64,000 bases of DNA, from contig JAJVIM010000004.1 in assembly GCA_022071955.1 (NCBI GenBank), positions 248,001 to 312,000 of the forward strand, read 5' to 3'. The stretch is from Anaerolineae bacterium (GTDB taxonomy: Bacteria; Chloroflexota; Anaerolineae; 4572-78; J111). This document shows positions 42,608 to 50,635 of this stretch, piece after piece (positions within the stretch are counted from its first letter, which is position 1; each line of letters opens with the position of its first letter). The position numbers and the translations under genes are program-made. Under the pieces are notes generated by a model. The model made no database searches and was not told the origin of the DNA. It worked only from the letters and a program-made list of their open reading frames with translations.

Positions 42608-44479
42608 ATGTGCGGAATTTCCGGCATTGTCGCCCTGGGCGGCAACCCCATTGAGCCAACCGAAATTGAGGCGCAGGCCAACACCCTGATTCACCGCGGG
42701 CCAAACCAGGGCGGTGTTTTTGTTTCGCCCCGGCGCGACTGCGGGCTGGGCATTCGCCGGCTCAGCATCATCGACGTTGCCGGCGGGCGGCAGCCGCTCA
42801 CCAGCGAGGATGGATCGGTGGTGCTGGTTTACAACGGCGAAACCTACAACCACCGGTCGCTGCGCGCCCAACTGGAGGCGCTGGGCCACCGGCCGCGCAC
42901 GCACAGCGATGGCGAAGTGGTGCTGCACGGTTACGAAGCCTGGGGCGCGGCCGGGATTTTGCAGCAGATGCGCGGTATGTTCGCCTTTGCGCTGTGGGAC
43001 GAAACGCGGCGGCGGCTGGTGCTGGCCCGCGACCGCTTTGGCATTAAACCGCTTTACACCGCCCGGCACAATGGCCGCCTCTATTTTGCCTCGGAGATAA
43101 AGGCGATTTTGGCCCGGCCCGAGCTGCCGCGGCGGGTCAATCTGGCGGCGCTCCAGGCGTTGTTTACGGTGGGGTTTGTGCCCGGCCCGGCCACGTTGTT
43201 CGAAGGCATTTTTAAGCTGCCGCCGGCCCATTTTTTGGTGGCCGAAGCTGGCAGCGTGCGGCAGGAGCGCTACTGGGCGCTCACGTTTGCCGAGCAATCC
43301 GGCCTGTCTGAAGCCGTGGCCGTTGAGCAGTTTTTGGCGCTGCTCCGCGACAGCGTGCGGCTGCGGCTGATGAGCGAGGTGCCGCTCGGTACGCTGCTGT
43401 CCGGCGGGCTGGATTCCGGCGCGCTGACGGCACTGGTGCAGACGCAGTTGCCCCGCCGGCTCAAAACTGTGTCGATTGGCTTTGACCAGCCCGGCTACGA
43501 CGAATCGCCGCGGGCGCTGGAACTGGCCCGGTTTATCGGCACCGAGCACCAGCCTGTCACGTTTACCGCCCGCGATTTTGACGATTACCCCACGGTGATG
43601 CGGGCGCTGGAAGAACCGCAATGTTCGGCCACGGCCGTGCCCATTTACCGGCTGTACCAGGCTTGCCGGCAGGTCGGATTAACGGTGGTGCTCACCGGTG
43701 AGGGTGCGGATGAACTGTTGGGCGGCTACCACTGGCATCAGGGCGATGCCCTGGCCCGGCGCTTGCTGTTGCTGCCCGGCTGGCTGCGCCGATTGGCCGC
43801 GGCTTCGCTGCCGATGTCGGCGGCGGCGCGGCGGGTGCTGGCTCGCGGCGAGCGGGAGCCGGCCCGCCGTTTCCAACATTGGCTGGAAATTCCCGGCGGC
43901 GAATTCGGTTCGGCGCTCTTTACCGCCGGCGTGACCGCCGAGCTGGCCGCCGCCGGCCCCAACCCGCTGCTGGCAAGCTGGCCGGCGCGGCTGGCCGAAC
44001 TGCAAACGACGTCGCCGCTGCACCAGATGCTGGGGCTTGAAGCGCAAACGCGCATGGTCGATTTTATCAATTTTGAAGTCGATAAGCTCAGTATGGCCCA
44101 CTCCATTGAGGCGCGGGTACCTTATTTGGATCACAAACTGTGGGAATTTTGCGCCACGCTGCCACCGCAGTTCAAATTGAAAGGGCGGGTTGAAAAATAT
44201 CTGCTGCGGCAGGCCAGCCGCGGCCTGCTGCCCGAGGCCACCCGTCGCCGCAAAAAACTGGGGCTGGCCGCACCGTACGCCGCCTGGCTGGCCACCGAGC
44301 GCCTGCCCGATTGGGCCGAAGCGGCCCTGTCGCCGGGGGCGCTGCGGCAGGCCGGGTTGTTCAACCCGGAAACGGTGCTGCGGCTGCGGCGCGCTCATCG
44401 CGCCGGGCAGCCAAACCTTGGCCCGCTGCTGATGGGCGTACTCAGTACCCAGGTTTGGCACGAGTTGTTTGGACAATAA
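42608..44479 (+). CDS. Asparagine synthetase (glutamine-hydrolysing), lasso-cyclase-like context
   Basis: The 623-residue protein has an intact class II glutamine amidotransferase domain (MCGISG, with Cys2; RLSIIDVAGG; YNGETYN) and a synthetase domain with the PP-loop LLSGGLDSGALTAL, plus LTGEGADELLGGYHW. It makes asparagine from aspartate, glutamine and ATP. Lasso cyclases (C proteins) derive from this family. Because Cys2 is kept, a normal AsnB is equally possible; the adjacent PqqD and B2 genes favour a biosynthetic role. Confidence 0.9.
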   Translation: MCGISGIVALGGNPIEPTEIEAQANTLIHRGPNQGGVFVSPRRDCGLGIRRLSIIDVAGGRQPLTSEDGSVVLVYNGETYNHRSLRAQLEALGHRPRTHSDGEVVLHGYEAWGAAGILQQMRGMFAFALWDETRRRLVLARDRFGIKPLYTARHNGRLYFASEIKAILARPELPRRVNLAALQALFTVGFVPGPATLFEGIFKLPPAHFLVAEAGSVRQERYWALTFAEQSGLSEAVAVEQFLALLRDSVRLRLMSEVPLGTLLSGGLDSGALTALVQTQLPRRLKTVSIGFDQPGYDESPRALELARFIGTEHQPVTFTARDFDDYPTVMRALEEPQCSATAVPIYRLYQACRQVGLTVVLTGEGADELLGGYHWHQGDALARRLLLLPGWLRRLAAASLPMSAAARRVLARGEREPARRFQHWLEIPGGEFGSALFTAGVTAELAAAGPNPLLASWPARLAELQTTSPLHQMLGLEAQTRMVDFINFEVDKLSMAHSIEARVPYLDHKLWEFCATLPPQFKLKGRVEKYLLRQASRGLLPEATRRRKKLGLAAPYAAWLATERLPDWAEAALSPGALRQAGLFNPETVLRLRRAHRAGQPNLGPLLMGVLSTQVWHELFGQ

Positions 44480-44485
44480 TCTGCC

Positions 44486-44519
44486 TCTGCACAAAATCTG
44501 CACAATTTTGTATTACACT
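44486..44519 (+). promoter_or_regulatory. Response-regulator-type promoter P1
   Basis: Two direct repeats TCTGCACAAAA and TCTGCACAATT (period 11) precede TACACT at 44514-44519. The 11-bp spacing suits an OmpR-family dimer. Promoter P2 at 44832 matches it base for base in the repeats and spacing. Confidence 0.6.
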
Positions 44520-44553
44520 GATACAGAAACCAAAATCCCGGAGTCAATAATTT

Positions 44554-44805
44554 ATGACAGACCCAACAGACAACCGGCCAAAACCGTTGCCGCCCACTAA
44601 TTATCGCGCCAACCGCCGCCGCCAGGAAAGAACATTACTTTTCCTGGTGGTTTTTGTGCTGGTGGTAATTGGCAGTGGGCTGATTGGTTTGATTTGGGGC
44701 GTTCAGTCGGCTATTTTGGGCGGACTCTGCCTGGCTGGCGGCGCGGCGCTCATTACCGGTCTGTGGTTATTGCTGAGTCTGCTTCAAAAATTTGTTGACG
44801 AGTAA
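44554..44805 (+). CDS. Small two-helix membrane protein
   Basis: The 83-residue protein has a basic N-terminal cytoplasmic stretch and two hydrophobic helices (about 28-50 and 53-75). GGAG stands about 10 bases before the ATG. I do not recognise a family. It lies under promoter P1 and just before the ABC exporter genes, so it may be an accessory subunit or stress-response membrane protein of that system. Confidence 0.65.
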   Translation: MTDPTDNRPKPLPPTNYRANRRRQERTLLFLVVFVLVVIGSGLIGLIWGVQSAILGGLCLAGGAALITGLWLLLSLLQKFVDE

Positions 44806-44831
44806 GGCATCTTCTTAACATCCACATAAAT

Positions 44832-44865
44832 TCTGCACAGAATCTGCATAATTAGTGGGTAAACT
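44832..44865 (+). promoter_or_regulatory. Response-regulator-type promoter P2
   Basis: TCTGCACAGAA and TCTGCATAATT (period 11) precede TAAACT at 44860-44865, exactly 28 bp after the first repeat as in P1. It sits 35 bp ahead of the ABC ATPase start. Confidence 0.6.
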
Positions 44866-44899
44866 GAGCTTTGAGATAACTTGTGGCACAGGAAAAATT

Positions 44900-45610
44900 A
44901 TGTCAGAACAACCCTTTATTCAAATAGAAGAAATGACCAAAATTTACCAGATGGGCGATATGCAGGTACACGCTCTGCGCGGCGTGTCGCTGGAGGTGCG
45001 CCAGGGCGAATATGTGGCCATTATGGGCGCCAGCGGCTCCGGAAAGAGCACGCTGATGAACATGATCGGCCTGCTCGACCGGCCCACAAGCGGCACCTAC
45101 AAAGTTCGCGGCACCGAGGCCAGCCAGTTGAGCAAAAATGAACTGGCCGACCTGCGCAACCGCGAAATCGGCTTTGTGTTTCAGCGGTTCAATCTGCTGC
45201 CGCGCATCACCGCTCGCCGGCAGGTAGAGTTGCCGCTGTTTTATGCCGGCGTCCCATCGCGCAAAGGCCGGCAGTTGGCCGCGGAAGCGCTGCAGCGGGT
45301 GGGATTGGGCGACCGCATCTTCCACAAACCCGATGAACTCTCCGGCGGGCAGCAGCAGCGCGTGGCCATTGCCCGGGCGCTGGTCAATAACCCCGGTTTG
45401 CTGCTGGCCGATGAGCCAACCGGCGCGCTCGACAGCAAAACCAGCGACGAAGTGCTGGACCTGTTTGGCGAACTGCACCAGCAGGGGTTAACGCTGGTGG
45501 TGGTTACACACGATCCGCTCGTCGGCGTGCGTGCGGAACGGCTGGTCACGCTGATGGATGGCAAAGTCATCAGTGATGAAGCACGCAACGGAAAGGTCAA
45601 CGGCAAATGA
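44900..45610 (+). CDS. MacB/LolD-type ABC exporter ATPase
   Basis: The 236-residue protein has Walker A GASGSGKSTLMN, the signature LSGGQQQRVAIARALVN, Walker B LLLADEPTGALDSKT and the switch His in VVVTHDP. The ATG at 44900 lies after CAGGAAAA; an upstream in-frame start lacks a ribosome site. It couples to the next gene by an ATGA overlap. Such ATPases drive MacB-like permeases that export peptides, lipoproteins or antibiotics. Placed directly after the RiPP-like cluster, it could serve that product, but its own regulators follow it and favour a separate envelope role. Confidence 0.94.
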   Translation: MSEQPFIQIEEMTKIYQMGDMQVHALRGVSLEVRQGEYVAIMGASGSGKSTLMNMIGLLDRPTSGTYKVRGTEASQLSKNELADLRNREIGFVFQRFNLLPRITARRQVELPLFYAGVPSRKGRQLAAEALQRVGLGDRIFHKPDELSGGQQQRVAIARALVNNPGLLLADEPTGALDSKTSDEVLDLFGELHQQGLTLVVVTHDPLVGVRAERLVTLMDGKVISDEARNGKVNGK

Positions 45611-46827
45611 AAATCTTTAAATATTTGCAGGTGGCGCTGGAAAGCGTAACGGCCCACAAAATGCGGGCCATTTTGACCATGCTCGGGATTATCATTGGCG
45701 TGGCTGCGGTACTGACCACAATGGGTATTGGCCGGGGCGCTGCCGCCAGCATTACCCAGCGGATTGAGAGCACCGGCACCAACTTGCTGACCATTTATCC
45801 CAGCTCCGGCAGCAGCTCGGCCAGTACCTTGACTGTGGGCGACGCCCACGAACTTCAAGACAAAATGCTTCACCCCGATATTGATCTGGTTGCGCCGGAA
45901 TACAGTGGTAATGAGGAGTTGGTATATGGCAGCAACAACAGCCAGAGCAGCGTGGTTGGCGTAACCGTGGATTATTACACCGTCCGCAATATGTCAATCG
46001 CCTCCGGCCGGTTTCTGACTCAAGGCGAGGTAGAAAATCAGAGCCAGTCGGTGGTTTTGGGTTCGCAACTGGCTTACGATCTGTTTGAGGGCGAAAATCC
46101 GGTAGGCTTGACCGTGCGTATTGGCGCTCAGCCTTTTCAGGTGGTGGGCGTGCTGGAAGAGAGCGGCGGCTTTGGCCGCAACAGCCCGGACGAGTCGGCG
46201 TATGTGCCGCTGGGTTTGGCCCAGGGCCGGTTGTTCAATGCCTCGCGGTATCGGGGCGAGTACACGGTTTCTACGATTTATGTGCAAGGCGCCAAAGCCG
46301 ACCGGCTGGACGCCGCCGAAAAAGAAATTGAGCAGACGCTCCGGCTGCGCCACAGCCTTCAGGCTGAAACGGATAACGATTTCCGCATTATGAACCAGGC
46401 CAGCCTGCTGGAAACGGCCAACGACATTGCCAATACTCTGACTCTCTTTTTGGGCGCTATCGGCGGGATCAGTTTGGTAGTGGGCGGCATCGGCATTATG
46501 AACATTATGCTGGTTTCCGTTACCGAGCGCACCCGCGAGATTGGGCTGCGCAAAGCCATTGGCGCCCGCGATACCGATATTTTGATGCAGTTTTTGGTTG
46601 AGGCGCTGGTGCTCTGCTTTTTGGGCGGGTTAATGGGCGTGGGGCTGGCCTATGGGTTGGCCATGCTGCTGGCAAAAATTCCGGCAGTCACCTTTACTGT
46701 GGCCATCGAACCCGACTCTTTGGCGCTGGCGCTGGGCTTTAGCCTGCTGGCCGGGCTGATTTTTGGCATCTATCCGGCTATGCGCGCCACCCAACTTGAT
46801 CCCATTGAAGCCCTGCGGACAGAATAA
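45607..46827 (+). CDS. MacB-type ABC exporter permease
   Basis: The 406-residue protein has one N-terminal membrane helix (KMRAILTMLGIIIGVAAVLT), a large extracellular MacB_PCD domain (about 45-250) and the FtsX domain with three more helices, including GGIGIMNIMLVSVTERTREIG and the closing PAMRATQLDPIEALRTE. These are hallmarks of MacB-like mechanotransmission exporters. It acts with the ATPase upstream and the HlyD-like adaptor downstream. An array at 46839-46892 separates it from that gene. Confidence 0.95.
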   Translation: MKIFKYLQVALESVTAHKMRAILTMLGIIIGVAAVLTTMGIGRGAAASITQRIESTGTNLLTIYPSSGSSSASTLTVGDAHELQDKMLHPDIDLVAPEYSGNEELVYGSNNSQSSVVGVTVDYYTVRNMSIASGRFLTQGEVENQSQSVVLGSQLAYDLFEGENPVGLTVRIGAQPFQVVGVLEESGGFGRNSPDESAYVPLGLAQGRLFNASRYRGEYTVSTIYVQGAKADRLDAAEKEIEQTLRLRHSLQAETDNDFRIMNQASLLETANDIANTLTLFLGAIGGISLVVGGIGIMNIMLVSVTERTREIGLRKAIGARDTDILMQFLVEALVLCFLGGLMGVGLAYGLAMLLAKIPAVTFTVAIEPDSLALALGFSLLAGLIFGIYPAMRATQLDPIEALRTE

Positions 46828-46838
46828 AACGCGCTGTG

Positions 46839-46892
46839 TAATGCGTAATTCGTCACTCGTCATTCGCTATTCGCTATTCGCTAATCACTATT
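46839..46892. repeat. Degenerate period-7 array
   Basis: Units TTCGTCA, CTCGTCA and TTCGCTA run in one register between the permease and adaptor genes, like the array at 6080-6232. Confidence 0.75.
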
Positions 46893-46911
46893 GATTGTGG
46901 AGGACACTTGT

Positions 46912-48501
46912 ATGAAAAGTAAAAAAACGTGGATTATTATCGTTATTGCTGTGGTGTTACTGGGGGCGGGTTACATTTACCGTAGCACTCTGCTGGGGCT
47001 GATCAATCCCACGGCCACCCGGCAATCTACCGCCCAGGCCGCTGCCAATACGGTAAGTATCCGGCCGGCCACCGACCTGACCGTGGTCAGCGCCGCTGGC
47101 AATATTGCCCTGGCTACAGATGACGCCGCAACGTTTGAGGTTCAAGGCGTAGTTGACGAAGTATTGGTGGAATCCGGGGACGAGGTTAAAAATGGCGACT
47201 TGCTGGCCACACTCAAAACCACCGATCTGGAGCGGGCTTTGGAGCGGACCGAACTGGCGCTCGATGTCAAAAAGAACGCGCTCGATAAGTTGATGGAACC
47301 GGCTGACCCGGCTGAAATTGCCGCTGCCCGTGCCCAGGTTGAATCGGCCAAGCAAAAGCTGACTGATTTGAAGGCCGGCCCGACCAGCGCCGAAACAGCC
47401 GCCGCAAAGGCCGCTCTGGCTGCCGCGCAGGCCAGCTACGAAGACTTGCTGGCCGGCTCCAGCCAGGCTGAATTAACCCAGCAATCTGCCGAACTGCACA
47501 AAGCTTATCTTACGTTGCAGGATGCTCAGCAAGCCTACGACAAAGTAGCCTATCGCGGCGATGTGGGCAGCAGCCAGCAGGCGATGGATTTGCAATCGGC
47601 TACGATAGATTACGATGTGGCCAAAGCCGGCTACGATATTGCTACCGAACCGGCGTCACAGGCGGATATTCAAAACGCTATTAAAAGCATCAAACAGGCC
47701 CAGGTTGATCTTGATAATCTGGCTGTTACCCCCGCCGATCTGGCCTCGGCTGAAGCGGACGTGGCCAACGCCGAATCAAACCTGACCAGCCTGCTTAACG
47801 GCCCCTCCGCGGCGGAAATCACCGACGCCAAACTGGCCATCGACCAGGCCCAGATTGACCTGCAAGAAGCTCAAACCAACCTGGCTAACGCCCGGCTGCG
47901 CGCGCCAATTGATGGCACCGTGACTACAGTTGATGCTGAAGTGGGGCAAAAAGTGACCACCGACCTGAGCGCCGCCATTCACATTTCTGATTTGACCAAA
48001 CTTGAACTGACCGTCAATGTGTCTGAGGTGGATGTGCCCAAAGTGTATGTGGGCGAGCCGGCGCAAATCAAGCTGGATGCCTTCCCGGACCGGGCTTTTA
48101 GCGGCCAGGTAACGCGGATTGCGCCCACCAGCACGTCCGATAGCGGCGTGGTTAACTACGAAGTGGCCGTTTTGTTAGACAACCTCAACCTGGATGGCGT
48201 TAAAGCCGGTATGACCGCCGTGGCTACTATTGCTGATAACGCCAACGAGCAAGCCTGGCTGGTGCCCACTACCGCTATTGCGGAGTTTGAAGGTAAAACC
48301 ACTGTTACTGTTATTGGCGCTGACGGCTCGCCCAACCGCGTGGAGGTACAACGCGGTACCTCGCAGGGCGAGTGGACAACCGTTACCTCGCCGGATTTGA
48401 AAGAAGGCGACAAAGTGGTGGGTGAGGTAGCCACGTTTGTAGACCAGAATCGGGCCAACCAGCGTGGCTTTGGGCCAATGGGCGGCGGCCCGCCGCGCTG
48501 A
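46912..48501 (+). CDS. HlyD/MacA-type efflux adaptor protein
   Basis: The 529-residue protein has an N-terminal membrane helix (TWIIIVIAVVLLGAGYIY), a barrel-sandwich lipoyl half (VQGVVDEVLVESGDEVKNGDLLATL), a long Ala/Gln-rich coiled-coil region (about 110-320), the second lipoyl half (LRAPIDGTVTTVDAEVGQKV) and beta-barrel domains. It ends in a Gly/Pro-rich tail (GPMGGGPPR). GGAGG lies 8 bases before the ATG. It would link the MacB-type permease to the cell surface. Confidence 0.94.
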   Translation: MKSKKTWIIIVIAVVLLGAGYIYRSTLLGLINPTATRQSTAQAAANTVSIRPATDLTVVSAAGNIALATDDAATFEVQGVVDEVLVESGDEVKNGDLLATLKTTDLERALERTELALDVKKNALDKLMEPADPAEIAAARAQVESAKQKLTDLKAGPTSAETAAAKAALAAAQASYEDLLAGSSQAELTQQSAELHKAYLTLQDAQQAYDKVAYRGDVGSSQQAMDLQSATIDYDVAKAGYDIATEPASQADIQNAIKSIKQAQVDLDNLAVTPADLASAEADVANAESNLTSLLNGPSAAEITDAKLAIDQAQIDLQEAQTNLANARLRAPIDGTVTTVDAEVGQKVTTDLSAAIHISDLTKLELTVNVSEVDVPKVYVGEPAQIKLDAFPDRAFSGQVTRIAPTSTSDSGVVNYEVAVLLDNLNLDGVKAGMTAVATIADNANEQAWLVPTTAIAEFEGKTTVTVIGADGSPNRVEVQRGTSQGEWTTVTSPDLKEGDKVVGEVATFVDQNRANQRGFGPMGGGPPR

Positions 48502-48529
48502 TCGGCCAAAACCAAAGGATTGTTGACTC

Positions 48530-49894
48530 ATGGAAAGAATACTTGCAATGTTTACTGCTAAATCTATAAAATTATGGCTGCCTTTGTTGCTGCTGCTGTT
48601 GGTAGCCGGCTTTGTGACGGTACCCGGCGCGGCGGCTCAAACCGAAACCCAACCCACGCTCACGGTGATAGTGCCGGCGCTCAATGTACGAGCCGGCCCC
48701 GGCAGCCAGTACGCCCCGGTTGATTTTATGCAACGCGGCGAAACGGCGGCCATCATTACTCAAGATGCGGCCAGCGGCTGGTATCTGGTGCGCTTTAGCG
48801 ATGGCGCTACCGGCTGGGTAACCAACGACGAAAGTTACGTGCAAGTCACGGGCAGCATCAGCCCGGCCCAACCCGTGGCCATTGACAATTCGCAATTAGT
48901 AACTGGTAATTCACAAGCCGGTACTATTGTGTTTCAAACCGGCGATGGCGGCGCAATTTACGCCGTCAACCCGGATGGCGCCAACCTGCGCTACCTGACC
49001 AGCGGGATGGACCCGGCCGTCTCGCCCGATGGGCAGACGGTGGCTTTTACTCGCTGGGAAACCAGCCAGGATGGCGCGCTCGGTAACGTGTGGCTTATCA
49101 ACATTGATGGCACCAACGAACGGGTTATCAACGAGTACGTTTACAACCCGCGCACGCCGGTCTGGTCAACAGACGGCAGCCAGCTCATCATCAGCATGCA
49201 GCAGGGCGGGCGGGTTGGTGAAGAACGCAAATGCAGCCACCAACGGCCGCCGCGCGGTGCCTACAATATTTCAATTAAGCACGATGACAAAGGCAATTTG
49301 GTGATGTGCTACACCCTTCCGCCCGATCCCTACTGGAAGCTGCGGTTGATAAATGTGGCTACCGGCGCATATCAGGATTTGGCCGGCGATACCTACAGCA
49401 AGTCTCCGGCCTGGGATCCGCTTTACCAGGGGCACGTCATCTATCGCGGCGATTTTGGGCTGGTTAACCTTGATTTGTACCAAAACCACACCAACCTGGC
49501 CTTTACCGAAGATTACAACGACCATTCGCCCATTTACTCACCGGACGGTACCAAAATTGCTGTCAGCTACCGGCAAGATGATCACTGGGAAGTGCATGTA
49601 ATGAACTCCGATGGCAGCAACCGCCAGCGATTAACCGGAACATCGTACATGGATTTGGTGCAACAGGAATTGCGCGGCCAAACGGCACAATCGTTTAGCA
49701 ACGCCGCGCCAACGTGGTCACCCGATGGTTCGCAAATTGCGTTTGTTTCCAACCGTTCCGGCGCGTGGGAAATCTGGCTGATGAATGCCGACGGCAGCAG
49801 CCAGCACCCGCTGCTCACCGCCGCAACGCTGGCTCAAAACGGAATCACCTTAACCTACGGCGGCGCCGATGAGCAAATGCTAAGCTGGCGCTAA
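48530..49894 (+). CDS. Secreted SH3b and TolB-like beta-propeller protein
   Basis: The 454-residue protein has a signal peptide (ending near VPGAAAQT), an SH3b domain (about 45-105, PALNVRAGPGSQYAPVDFM) and a C-terminal propeller with TolB/PD40 repeats such as SPDGTKIAVSYRQDD and SPDGSQIAFVSNRSGAWEIW. SH3b domains often bind cell wall and TolB propellers bind partners. It lies in the operon between the exporter adaptor and the two-component genes and may sense or scaffold at the envelope. Confidence 0.88.
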   Translation: MERILAMFTAKSIKLWLPLLLLLLVAGFVTVPGAAAQTETQPTLTVIVPALNVRAGPGSQYAPVDFMQRGETAAIITQDAASGWYLVRFSDGATGWVTNDESYVQVTGSISPAQPVAIDNSQLVTGNSQAGTIVFQTGDGGAIYAVNPDGANLRYLTSGMDPAVSPDGQTVAFTRWETSQDGALGNVWLINIDGTNERVINEYVYNPRTPVWSTDGSQLIISMQQGGRVGEERKCSHQRPPRGAYNISIKHDDKGNLVMCYTLPPDPYWKLRLINVATGAYQDLAGDTYSKSPAWDPLYQGHVIYRGDFGLVNLDLYQNHTNLAFTEDYNDHSPIYSPDGTKIAVSYRQDDHWEVHVMNSDGSNRQRLTGTSYMDLVQQELRGQTAQSFSNAAPTWSPDGSQIAFVSNRSGAWEIWLMNADGSSQHPLLTAATLAQNGITLTYGGADEQMLSWR

Positions 49895-49912
49895 ACCGGA
49901 GAGAATGTTGAA

Positions 49913-50620
49913 ATGCCTATGACCGGCCAAAAAATTCTGGTGGTTGATGACGACCACGATATTGTGCGCCTGGTGCGAGCCTATCTTGAAAAATCCGGTT
50001 ACGAGGTGCTGGTGGCCTACGATGGCGCATCGGCCCTGCAGGTACTGCGCCGCGACCGCCCGGCGCTGGTGGTACTGGATTTGATGCTGCCCGACCGCGA
50101 CGGCTGGGATATTACCCGCAGCCTGCGCACCGACTCGCAACTGGCCGAAACGCCAATTATCATGCTCACCGCCAGAATTGACGACGCCGACAAGATTGTT
50201 GGCCTGGAATTGGGCGCCGATGATTACATTACCAAGCCCTTTAATCCGCGCGAGGTTGTAGCCCGGGTACGCACCGTGCTGCGGCGGGCGCAGGGCAGTC
50301 TGGCCATCAAACAACCGCGTGTGTTGCAGCACGCCAATCTGTTAATGGACCTTGACCGCCGCGAAGTGATGATCGATGGCCGGCCGGTTGAGTTGACCGG
50401 CACCGAGTTCAACCTGCTTAAAACCCTGCTGGAAAACCCCGGCTACGCCTTTACCCGCAGTGAACTCATTGAGCAGGCGCTGGGATACGATTACGAAGGC
50501 TCGGAGCGAACGCTGGATAGCCACATGCGCAACCTGCGCCACAAAATAGAGCCGGATTCCAGAGAAAAAAATTACATTCAAACGGTGTATGGCATAGGAT
50601 ACCGGCTGGTTGGACCGTAA
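49913..50620 (+). CDS. OmpR/PhoB-family response regulator
   Basis: The 235-residue protein has a receiver domain with acidic pocket VDDDHD, phospho-acceptor Asp56 in VLDLMLPDRDG and Lys108 in TKPFNP. A C-terminal winged helix follows (GTEFNLLKTLLENPGYAFTR, SERTLDSHMRNLRHKIE). It is followed 15 bp later by its sensor kinase gene. It is expected to bind tandem direct repeats with a 11-bp period, as seen at 44486-44507 and 44832-44853. Confidence 0.95.
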   Translation: MPMTGQKILVVDDDHDIVRLVRAYLEKSGYEVLVAYDGASALQVLRRDRPALVVLDLMLPDRDGWDITRSLRTDSQLAETPIIMLTARIDDADKIVGLELGADDYITKPFNPREVVARVRTVLRRAQGSLAIKQPRVLQHANLLMDLDRREVMIDGRPVELTGTEFNLLKTLLENPGYAFTRSELIEQALGYDYEGSERTLDSHMRNLRHKIEPDSREKNYIQTVYGIGYRLVGP

Positions 50621-50635
50621 CAGGAGTAGTTGTTT

